Assembly (NCBI GenBank): GCA_027485285.1
Contig: JAIXRH010000123.1
Coordinates: 1-64,000 of the forward strand
Direction of reading: 5' to 3'
Source of the DNA: Comamonadaceae bacterium
GTDB taxonomy: Bacteria > Pseudomonadota > Gammaproteobacteria > Burkholderiales > Burkholderiaceae_C
DNA: 64,000 nucleotides
The notes below the pieces were generated by a model. That model saw nothing but the letters and a program-made list of their open reading frames with translations. It was not told where the DNA came from and did not search any database. A program made the translations under genes and the position numbers. Each line of letters starts with the position of its first letter. Position 1 is the first letter of the stretch. Positions 48,804-57,216 of this stretch are shown here, piece after piece.

Positions 48804-49268
48804 TCAGTGGGGCAAAGGTAGTGCGGTTTTGTAGCGCACTTGTTTGAGTGCAAAGCTAGAGCGAATTTTCTCGATGCCTGGAATGGGGGTGAGCTGTTCG
48901 AGAATGAATTTTTCAAGAGCCGTGATGTCAGCCACCGCGATACGAATTAAATAGTCGCTGTCTCCTGTCATGAGGTAGCACTCCATGACTTCGTCGTGTT
49001 CGGCAATGCGTTGTTCAAATTCCGCCAATGCCGATTTGGACTGCTCCTTCAAACTGATGGAGATAAACACCGATAAATTCAATCCCAATGCTTTGGGGTT
49101 GAGCAGGGTGACATAACGCGCAATGATGCCGTTCGCCTCTAAGGCTTTGACGCGCGTCAAGCACGGGGAAGGGGACAAGTGCACCCGCTTTGCCAGTTCA
49201 ATATTGGTCAATGAACTGTCCTGCTGCAGCTCAGTCAATATGCGTAGATCAGTGCTGTCAAGTTTCAT
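48804..49268 (-). CDS. Lrp/AsnC family transcriptional regulator
   Basis: [49 protein letters not shown]. Confidence 0.93.
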   Translation of the reverse strand: MKLDSTDLRILTELQQDSSLTNIELAKRVHLSPSPCLTRVKALEANGIIARYVTLLNPKALGLNLSVFISISLKEQSKSALAEFEQRIAEHDEVMECYLMTGDSDYLIRIAVADITALEKFILEQLTPIPGIEKIRSSFALKQVRYKTALPLPH

Positions 49269-49312
49269 TTATGCTTTAAAAGAGGAATTAATAACAATTT
49301 TATGCTGTTTTA

Positions 49313-49330
49313 TCTTCAATTCATTGAAGA
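49313..49330. promoter_or_regulatory. Inverted repeat in the Lrp/E1 divergent promoter
   Basis: TCTTCAA-ttca-TTGAAGA (7-bp arms). Confidence 0.45.
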
Positions 49331-49372
49331 AACGATAGCCTATTTGGATCTGTTTTTTTTAAAGTCAGTGCG

Positions 49373-52003
49373 ATGACAGATCCCCACCTTACCCCTTTTT
49401 TAGCCATTCCCAGCGGCGACCTAGACCCGCTTGAAACCGCCGAGTGGCGAGACGCGTTTTTATCGCTTGTGGCCACCGAGGGCCCGTCGCGCGCTTGCTT
49501 CATTTTGGACGCCTTGGTGCAGCTGGCCTATGCTGGCAATGTGCCATGGCAGCCTGAGTTAGCAACGCCTTACGTCAACAGTGTTGCGGTGGCACAGCAG
49601 CCCGCATTTCCCGGCGACTTGGCCATGGAAGAGCGTCTGGGCTCGCTGATACGCTGGAACGCGCTGGCCATGGTGGCGCGTGCCAATGCGGCCTATGGCG
49701 AGTTGGGTGGGCACATCTCAAGTTACGCCAGTGCGGCAGACTTGTTTGAGGTGGGCTTCAATCATTTTTTCCATGCGCGCAATGAACAGCATGGCGGAGA
49801 CTTGGTCTTTTTTCAGCCCCATAGCGCGCCCGGTGTTTACGCACGCGCCTTTTTGGAGGGCCGTTTGAGTGAGGCCGATTTGTCGCATTACCGCCAAGAA
49901 ATTACTGCACCCGAAGGCGTGCAGGGCTTGAGCAGTTACCCGCACCCTTGGCTGATGCCAGACTTTTGGCAGTTCCCCACGGGATCCATGGGCATCGGCC
50001 CTATCAGCTCCATCTATCACGCGCGTTTCATGCGCTACCTGACCCACCGACAGCTGCAAAACTGCGATGGCCGAAAGGTGTGGGGTGTGTTTGGCGACGG
50101 CGAGATGGACGAGCCCGAGAGCATGAGCGCTTTGACATTGGCGTCGCGTGAAAAGCTTGACAACTTGGTGTGGGTGGTGAACTGCAATTTGCAGCGCTTG
50201 GATGGCCCCGTTCGAGGCAACGGGCGCATCATTGACGAGTTGGAGCGCTTGTTCCGCGGCGCCGGATGGAACGTCATCAAACTGGTCTGGGGCAGCGATT
50301 GGGACGGCTTGTTTGCCCGTGATGTGACGGGTGCTTTGGTCAAGGCGTTTGCCCAAACCGTGGATGGTCAGATGCAAACCTTTGCTGCCAAAGATGGGCG
50401 CTTTAACAGAGACACATTTTTTGGACAAAACGAAGCCTTGGCCCATTTGGCCCAAGGCATGACTGACGAACAGATTGACCGCCTCAAGCGCGGGGGCCAT
50501 GATTTGGTGAAGATTTATGCCGCCTACGCTGCAGCGGCCAAGCACCAAGGGCAACCGACGGTGATCTTGGCGCACACCAAAAAAGGCTATGGCATGGGCG
50601 AGGCAGGTCAGGGAAAAATGACCACGCACAGCCAAAAGAAGCTCGACGAGACGGCCCTGATTGGATTTAGAAACCGTTTCAACCTACCGTTGACCGATGC
50701 CCAAGCGACGCAGCTGCAGTTCTTCAAACCTGCGGATGACAGCGATGAAATTCGTTACCTGAATGCCCAGCGCCAACGCTTGGGGGGCCACTTGCCTAAG
50801 CGATACACGCAAGCAGATGTTGTTCCTGTCCCCGCTGTCGCGGATTACGCCAGTTTTGCTGTGAACGCCGCTGGCAAAGACATGTCCACCACCATGGCCT
50901 TTGTGCGTTTGTTGGGCAACTTACTCAAAGACTCTCAGTTGGGGCCGCGCATCGTGCCCATCGTGGCTGATGAGGCGCGAACATTTGGCATGGCCAACTT
51001 GTTCAAACAGGTTGGTATTTATTCCAGTGTGGGCCAACGATACGAGCCCGAGGATATTGGTTCTGTGTTGAGTTACCGCGAGGCCTTAGAGGGGCAAATT
51101 TTGGAAGAGGGCATCAGCGAAGCCGGCGCCATCGCCAGTTGGACAGCTGCAGCTACCAGCTATAGCGTGCATGGTTTGGCCATGTTGCCGTTCTACATTT
51201 ACTACTCTATGTTCGGCTTCCAACGTGTGGGTGACGCAATATGGGCCGCAGCAGATCAACGCGCGCGAGGTTTTTTGTTGGGTGCAACATCTGGACGCAC
51301 CACTTTGGGCGGGGAAGGCTTGCAGCACCAAGACGGAAGCAGTCATTTGGTGGCTGCCACCATACCCAACTGCCGCGCCTATGACCCCGCCTATGCGGGT
51401 GAAATGGCAGTCATTGTTGACCATGGCATGCGTGAAATCCTGGTTGAGCAACGTGATGTTTTTTACTACGTGACCTTGATGAACGAAAACTATGCACAAC
51501 CCGATTTGCCCGCGGGTGTTGCGTCTGAAGTGATCAAAGGTTGTTACAAGCTGAAGACGGTGGATGCTGCGCCATCAGAGCGGCAGCGCGTGACGTTGAT
51601 GGGCTCGGGAGCCATCTTGACGGAGGTGGTGAAAGCCGCCGAACAACTGGCTGCACAAGGGATTGCCAGTGATGTGTTTAGCGTGACGAGTTGGAGCGAG
51701 TTGGCACGCGATGGCATGGCCTGCGAGATGTCTGCGTTGACGGGGCAGGGTATCTCCAGCGTGCCATTTGTTCAGCAGCAGTTGTCACGCAGCCAAGGCC
51801 CTATCGTGGCGGCCACCGATTACGTGCGGGCCGTTCCTGAAAGCGTTCGGGCCTACTTACCGCCAGGGCGACGTTACATGTGCTTGGGCACGGATGGGTT
51901 TGGCCGCAGCGACACGCGGGCTGCTTTGAGGGCGTTTTTTCAGGTGGATGCCGCCAGCATTGTGAAGGCGGCTTTGCACGCGCTGAGCAATGAACCCAAG
52001 TAG
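49373..52003 (+). CDS. Homodimeric 2-oxoacid dehydrogenase E1 (AceE-like; possibly the MdeB-type paralog)
   Basis: AceE-like throughout: WVVNCNLQRLDGPVRGNGRIIDELERLFRGAGWNVIKLVWG, KKGYGMGEAGQGKMTTHSQKKL, GRTTLGGEGLQHQDGSSH. Confidence 0.9.
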   Translation: MTDPHLTPFLAIPSGDLDPLETAEWRDAFLSLVATEGPSRACFILDALVQLAYAGNVPWQPELATPYVNSVAVAQQPAFPGDLAMEERLGSLIRWNALAMVARANAAYGELGGHISSYASAADLFEVGFNHFFHARNEQHGGDLVFFQPHSAPGVYARAFLEGRLSEADLSHYRQEITAPEGVQGLSSYPHPWLMPDFWQFPTGSMGIGPISSIYHARFMRYLTHRQLQNCDGRKVWGVFGDGEMDEPESMSALTLASREKLDNLVWVVNCNLQRLDGPVRGNGRIIDELERLFRGAGWNVIKLVWGSDWDGLFARDVTGALVKAFAQTVDGQMQTFAAKDGRFNRDTFFGQNEALAHLAQGMTDEQIDRLKRGGHDLVKIYAAYAAAAKHQGQPTVILAHTKKGYGMGEAGQGKMTTHSQKKLDETALIGFRNRFNLPLTDAQATQLQFFKPADDSDEIRYLNAQRQRLGGHLPKRYTQADVVPVPAVADYASFAVNAAGKDMSTTMAFVRLLGNLLKDSQLGPRIVPIVADEARTFGMANLFKQVGIYSSVGQRYEPEDIGSVLSYREALEGQILEEGISEAGAIASWTAAATSYSVHGLAMLPFYIYYSMFGFQRVGDAIWAAADQRARGFLLGATSGRTTLGGEGLQHQDGSSHLVAATIPNCRAYDPAYAGEMAVIVDHGMREILVEQRDVFYYVTLMNENYAQPDLPAGVASEVIKGCYKLKTVDAAPSERQRVTLMGSGAILTEVVKAAEQLAAQGIASDVFSVTSWSELARDGMACEMSALTGQGISSVPFVQQQLSRSQGPIVAATDYVRAVPESVRAYLPPGRRYMCLGTDGFGRSDTRAALRAFFQVDAASIVKAALHALSNEPK

Positions 52004-52154
52004 GACCCAGATCTAACTTTTGTGATGCTTCCAAAAGTAGGTCATAAAAAATACACAAAGCCATAGTAAAAATGTGTGTCTTGGGTGACCCCTGAGGCAT
52101 TCACGTGTGAAGTCTGAATGATTGAAAGTTGCACATTCCACAAGGAGGTTGCCA

Positions 52155-52475
52155 ATGGACACGTCAGTTATTTCTATCGAAGCATTGGCCAAAGAGTTTG
52201 GCCATTCCTTGTTTGAAAGAGGATTCTCCCGCGGCGTCCTCAGGAGCCTCAAGCCTCAGCAATGCAGTGGTGTATTGGAGAGTGAACACGCTGTACTTGG
52301 GTTGGTGCTCTCTGGAGAGCTCTTGATTGAGCTTCCCGAATGCCTATTGCTCAACGGGGTAGGCGACGAGTTTTTCCTGCCTCCCAACACCTACTTTCAA
52401 GCGACCGCTGGTGAGCAAGGCGCGCAGTTCTTGTTTGCCAAGCGAAGCGGTCTTGCCACTGTCTGTTCAGCTTAA
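52155..52475 (+). CDS. Small cupin-like protein
   Basis: ATG preceded by AAGGAGG. LGLVLSGELLIELPECLLLNGVGDEFFLPPNTYFQATAGEQGAQFLFAKR resembles a cupin beta-barrel. Confidence 0.6.
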   Translation: MDTSVISIEALAKEFGHSLFERGFSRGVLRSLKPQQCSGVLESEHAVLGLVLSGELLIELPECLLLNGVGDEFFLPPNTYFQATAGEQGAQFLFAKRSGLATVCSA

Positions 52476-52504
52476 GTCAGGGTTGGCTTGGCGAGGAATG
52501 AGGG

Positions 52505-53098
52505 TTAGGCCTTTTCCTCGGCCACACGCTCGAGTTTCCTGCTCAGGATCCACGAGAGTGCCAGGAAAACGATCAGCATCACCATGCCAAGACCAGAGAA
52601 GGCATTGCTCATGAGCTTTTCGGAGGCTTGGCCAAACGCATGGCCAGCTGAAAGAATCGCACCCGACCAAAGCCCTGCCGCAACGAAATTGAAAGCCATG
52701 AAGGTTGGCCACGGGAGTCGCGACATGCCGTAGGCAAAACCGGCGACGCCGCGAATGCCGTGTGGATAACGATGAAACAAAATCAGCCACACGTAGTAAT
52801 GGTCCACTAACCGCACCACGATTTGGCTGGTGCGGTAAAGCCTTGGGAAAGGTGAAAGCCATTGGTTGCCAAAGCAACGTCCGATGACGAAGCGGATCGC
52901 ATCACCCAGAAAACTGCCCGCCCAAACGACGGCGACGAGGGTGCCCAAATCAAGCGCCCCTGAACTGGAGGCGTATCCAGCAAACAGCGTGAGCAGCAGA
53001 CTGTGGGAGGCCGCGAAGGCAAAGATCAGGCCATAGGCCTCATCACCATGCAGTCGCAACAGCTCGAGGAAAGAGGCCAAGTCGGTTGGATAGATCAC
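52505..53098 (-). CDS. DedA/SNARE-associated (VTT) family membrane protein
   Basis: VVWAGSFLGDAIRFVIGRCFGN, LFHRYPHGIRGVAGFAYGMSRLPWPTFMAFNFVAAGLWS. Confidence 0.85.
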   Translation of the reverse strand: MIYPTDLASFLELLRLHGDEAYGLIFAFAASHSLLLTLFAGYASSSGALDLGTLVAVVWAGSFLGDAIRFVIGRCFGNQWLSPFPRLYRTSQIVVRLVDHYYVWLILFHRYPHGIRGVAGFAYGMSRLPWPTFMAFNFVAAGLWSGAILSAGHAFGQASEKLMSNAFSGLGMVMLIVFLALSWILSRKLERVAEEKA

Positions 53099-53375
53099 TT
53101 ATAAACACCTAAATTGAGTCATCACAAGTTGCCGATTTTGTCCCATCGCTTGGCAATGGCGGGTATTGCACGATTTAAAGTGCTTCAAGTGTTGGGGGAA
53201 CGCCAGTCGTATTTTTTCAAATGATTCGGCTGTCGCCGACCTTGGCTTGAACGGTGCCAATGTTTTTCTAAATAGCACCCCTTCATGTCGTCTGTGCGCT
53301 TACCAAGGTATTTGTGTGGTGTTCACCAAAACCGCCCTGCGAGCGCCCCCGTCTATTTAAAGGTAAGCTGTTTCT

Positions 53376-56090
53376 ATGAAAATTTTTACCAATTTCTGCA
53401 TCGTCCTGTGTGTTGTTATGTCAGGCACTGTCTTTGCCGGGTCAGCCACCCCTCATCAAAAATTGATCGAAGAAAAGGCGGCAGGCATTGCCTCTTACAA
53501 GTTGGCAAACGGCTTCAAAATCATTCTTATTCCATATCCTTCAGCTGCCAATGCCCGCATTGAACTGATGGTGAGAACTGGCAGCAAACTTGAAGGTTAT
53601 GGAGAGACAGGCATGGCGCACTTGCTTGAGCACATGTTGTTCAAGGGGGCTGGTGAGCGTCAAAACATCAAAGATGATTTAACCAGGCTCGGTGCGCGTT
53701 ACAACGGGACAACGTCGCAGGATCGAACAAACTACTTTGAAACGGTAGACGCTGACCCGAAAAAGATTGACGAACTCTTAAAACTCGAAGCAGATCGTTT
53801 CATCCGTGCACGATTTACCGCGGCAGATTTAGCCAGTGAAATGACGGTGGTGCGGAATGAACTTGAGAACTCAGAGAAAGAACCCTCCCAACTTGTGCTC
53901 AGTGCGCTTGCCCGACATGGTTTTAACTGGCACGGCTATTCGCGTTCAACCATTGGCGCGCGCAGCGATATCGAAGGCGCTTCTTTTGCAGCATTGCAAG
54001 CATTTCACAAAAAGCATTACCGTCCAGATAACGCTGCGCTCATCGTCTCTGGTAACTTTGACTCGGCCAGAGTTTTGGCATTGGCTAGCAAGCTGTTTGC
54101 CGTCGCTCAAAACCCATCCACTGAAAAGCCATCGAACTGGACTCTGGAGAGCCCGCAGGCAATGACCAACAAAACAGAGCTTGTTTCATCCGCTGGCACC
54201 ACAGTTGTCGCAAGTGCTTGGAAACTGCCAGGCATGAAAGAGCGAGATGCGCATGCCCTTGCGCTTGCTGCAGCATCTATTTGCGATTCTGATTGGGGGA
54301 GTTTGCGAAAAGACATCGTGCTCGATCGCAAGTTGGCAGTGTCTGCCAATTGTTTCACTTGGCATCAGACCGACTATGGGCGGTTCATTGCGTTTGCACG
54401 CGCAGATCAAAAAGCTGATGCGCATGCGCTTTCCCATGAGGTGGTCAAACACATTCAAGAGGCTGCTGCGCGAGGTGTGTCAACGGCTCAACTCGAAAGA
54501 GCGCGTTTGTCTGAGCTCAACAGTTTTCAAAAATCCCTCGATTCGCATGAGGCTGTTGCTGGCTTGGTCTCTCGGTCTGAAGCCGCAGGTGATTGGCGTT
54601 TGTTTTTGTGGGAGCGTGATGTGGTGTCATCCGTCACGCTTGAAGAAGCCAATGACGCTTTAAAAAAGTGGGTGGTGTCGCTGAATAGAAATGATGTGGT
54701 TTTAAGGCACGTCGATAACGCTTCGCCTTTAGTGTTTCCTAAGCCGACTGACGCTGAATCAAGAGTCAAGGGGCAGGTGTGGGCGAACTTTATTTCTTCT
54801 GCCGATGCTGCGCCCACAAGTCTTTTGGCCATCTCAACATCCACCGTGAAGTTCAATCTGAACAACGAAAGAGTCCAAGTTGCTTTGATCAAGAGGAAAA
54901 CTCAGGGCGACAAGGTCTGGTTAGCGTTAGAAAACGACTATGGAAATCCTGCCCAACTGAAGCACAGAAAAGTCTCCTGTGATGCAGCTAGCGCCTTGAT
55001 GGGCTTCGGCGGCAACGGATTGAGCCGTGATGCGCTCAGTGCGCGCATGGAGGGGTTGCAAGCAATTTGGCAGATCAATCTCGCTGGTGTTTATCTTGAA
55101 GTCCCACGACAAAACTTCATGGAAGCATTCAATGTTTTGATTTCAACATGGGCAAAGCCTCTGATGCCCGTCGTTGAGTTTGAGCGCTATAAAGCTTCCA
55201 GAATCGCCGCACTCGAGGCTGCCGTGACAGATCCAATTCAGGTGTCAGCCAATGAGGTGCGATTGCGATTTGACAACTATCCCGAAGGTCACTGGGGTCA
55301 ACCCAAGGCATTTTCTGAGTTGATGGCGCAGACTCAAAACCTCGCTTATGAGGATGTGCTCAAGTGCAGCCAAGACTTCGCCAAACTGTCCCAGGTCCGA
55401 ATGGGTGTGGTTGGAAACATCAATGCGGAAGTCATCCAGGACGCGTGGACCAAGGCTGATCTGGTCCATTCGGGGCCATCCACTTATGCGCGAGTGCCGA
55501 CGCCTGTCGCACCTGTGAGCGTCGACACGACCCCAATCCATGTCACGATCCCGGGAAAAACCAATGCAAGGGTGACGGGCACAACCGTTGTGCCTATCCA
55601 CTCTAAGTCAGATGATTTTCCAGCGCTGCAACTTGCTGTGTACGCTTTGGGTGGTAATTCAAGCAGTTTGATTTGGCTGCAGTTGCGTGAGACACAGGGG
55701 CTGGCTTACTCTTCAGGCATGCAGATTTCCCCATCTGCATTCGATGACCGCTCAACGATTCAGCTCTTTGCCACTGCCTCAAGTTCCAATGCTGACAAAG
55801 CGCTGGGTAGTCTTCAATCGGTGCTGATGAAGGTTCTTGCCGAGGGTTTCACACCTGAGCAGATTGACAGAGCCAAATCAGCTTGGATACAAAAACGCAA
55901 GGCCTCACTGGGGGATGAAAGGGGCTTTGCGTCAATTCTCGTCAACGCTTTGTACGACGGTCACGATTTTGAAGCGATGGAAGCGCTTGACCAAAAGATC
56001 AAAGCTGTCGATCACAAACTGGCCACTGCTGTTTTGAAAAAGTACGTGACCGAGTCCAACATTGTGTGGGCTGTAGGCAAAGGTCTTTGA
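53376..56090 (+). CDS. M16 family zinc metallopeptidase, two-domain, secreted
   Basis: Signal peptide, GMAHLLEHMLFKGAGE (HxxEH), NGTTSQDRTNYFETV, RETQGLAYSSG in the second half. Confidence 0.92.
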   Translation: MKIFTNFCIVLCVVMSGTVFAGSATPHQKLIEEKAAGIASYKLANGFKIILIPYPSAANARIELMVRTGSKLEGYGETGMAHLLEHMLFKGAGERQNIKDDLTRLGARYNGTTSQDRTNYFETVDADPKKIDELLKLEADRFIRARFTAADLASEMTVVRNELENSEKEPSQLVLSALARHGFNWHGYSRSTIGARSDIEGASFAALQAFHKKHYRPDNAALIVSGNFDSARVLALASKLFAVAQNPSTEKPSNWTLESPQAMTNKTELVSSAGTTVVASAWKLPGMKERDAHALALAAASICDSDWGSLRKDIVLDRKLAVSANCFTWHQTDYGRFIAFARADQKADAHALSHEVVKHIQEAAARGVSTAQLERARLSELNSFQKSLDSHEAVAGLVSRSEAAGDWRLFLWERDVVSSVTLEEANDALKKWVVSLNRNDVVLRHVDNASPLVFPKPTDAESRVKGQVWANFISSADAAPTSLLAISTSTVKFNLNNERVQVALIKRKTQGDKVWLALENDYGNPAQLKHRKVSCDAASALMGFGGNGLSRDALSARMEGLQAIWQINLAGVYLEVPRQNFMEAFNVLISTWAKPLMPVVEFERYKASRIAALEAAVTDPIQVSANEVRLRFDNYPEGHWGQPKAFSELMAQTQNLAYEDVLKCSQDFAKLSQVRMGVVGNINAEVIQDAWTKADLVHSGPSTYARVPTPVAPVSVDTTPIHVTIPGKTNARVTGTTVVPIHSKSDDFPALQLAVYALGGNSSSLIWLQLRETQGLAYSSGMQISPSAFDDRSTIQLFATASSSNADKALGSLQSVLMKVLAEGFTPEQIDRAKSAWIQKRKASLGDERGFASILVNALYDGHDFEAMEALDQKIKAVDHKLATAVLKKYVTESNIVWAVGKGL

Positions 56091-56109
56091 ACCGAATTGG
56101 CGCTGGTGT

Positions 56110-57129
56110 TTATTTGCTTTGACAAACAACCTGTTGTGCTTGTGATGGGTTTCGCAGATGTGTCTGAGGCATTTTTTGAATCCATTGGGTGATGTCTTCC
56201 AAAGTTTCTCGGGCGCTCAGTTGGCGCGTCAGCATATGCCAACCCTCTTTGTAAATGAGGGTGTCGGTTTGATGCGTCACAGATGCAGCGCCATTTAAGT
56301 GGGTCAACCAGTCGCACACCGGTTGCGGCGGAATTATTTTGTCGCGCAAACCGTACAACAACAAGGTGCGCTGAGGAGGGAATTTAGTTTGGTTTTGGGC
56401 GCGCCCCATGAGTTCGGTCAGCCCAGCCAAGCCGCTAACTCGGGCAGCTTTGATGACCAACGGGTCGCGGCTGAGATCGCGAGAGACTTCGGGGTCATCG
56501 GTGGGACGAATGCCTAGCGAGGGCAGGCCACGGCCCGTCAAGCTCATGTCTGGTGCGATCAGATTCATGGTGTACAGGCTCAGGCGTTGGTACAAGGGCA
56601 TGCTTTGAGCCCCCCAGACAGCAGGGGCTTTGAGGATGAGTTGGTCTGCCGCAAGGCCAGGTGTTTCGCTGGCCGCCACCAGCAACACAGCGCCTCCCAT
56701 GCTTTCGCCGATCACCGTCAAAGGGAAATCAGGATGGCGCTCATGCAGTTGTGCGGCGATGTGGCGCAAATCGTCGACCAACGCTTGAGATCCAGGCCAA
56801 ACTCCAGGCAGTCGGTTGGCACCAAAGCCGCGTTGATCATAGGCATACACCGTGGCCTGAGTTTCAGCGCTCAGGTGCTGCGCCAAGCGCTCAAACGATT
56901 TGCTGTAGTCGTTAAAGCCATGCACCCCAAGCACGATGTGCTGAGGCTTGTCGTGGTGCCAGATGCGTGCTGCCAGTTTGGAGCCATCCGCAACATTGAA
57001 GTGCGAGAGGCGAGGTGGCTGAGGACTGCTTGGTGTGGATTTGTCAGCAGCCAAGGCTTGCGATGAAGGCGCAAAGTAAACCGCCACCACAGAGATCAAT
57101 GCTGTGGCGAACCAATGCTTGAGCCTCAT
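56110..57129 (-). CDS. Secreted alpha/beta hydrolase (lysophospholipase-like)
   Basis: Signal peptide from MRLKHWFATALISVV, AYDQRGFGANRLPGVWPG, VIGESMGGAVLL nucleophile elbow. Confidence 0.85.
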   Translation of the reverse strand: MRLKHWFATALISVVAVYFAPSSQALAADKSTPSSPQPPRLSHFNVADGSKLAARIWHHDKPQHIVLGVHGFNDYSKSFERLAQHLSAETQATVYAYDQRGFGANRLPGVWPGSQALVDDLRHIAAQLHERHPDFPLTVIGESMGGAVLLVAASETPGLAADQLILKAPAVWGAQSMPLYQRLSLYTMNLIAPDMSLTGRGLPSLGIRPTDDPEVSRDLSRDPLVIKAARVSGLAGLTELMGRAQNQTKFPPQRTLLLYGLRDKIIPPQPVCDWLTHLNGAASVTHQTDTLIYKEGWHMLTRQLSARETLEDITQWIQKMPQTHLRNPSQAQQVVCQSK

Positions 57130-57216
57130 CCCCAAACGGGTTTGACACAAGCATTGGGGTCGTTTGCTCCGTTCTGTGTGCGGTGTTTGCTTCAATGCTG
57201 CGTTCAATGATGCCTA

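Noticed and set aside
52014-52038. acttttg...caaaagt inverted repeat after the E1 gene as a terminator
   Set aside because: Stem is A/T-rich, only 7 bp and has no T-tract. Too weak to call.
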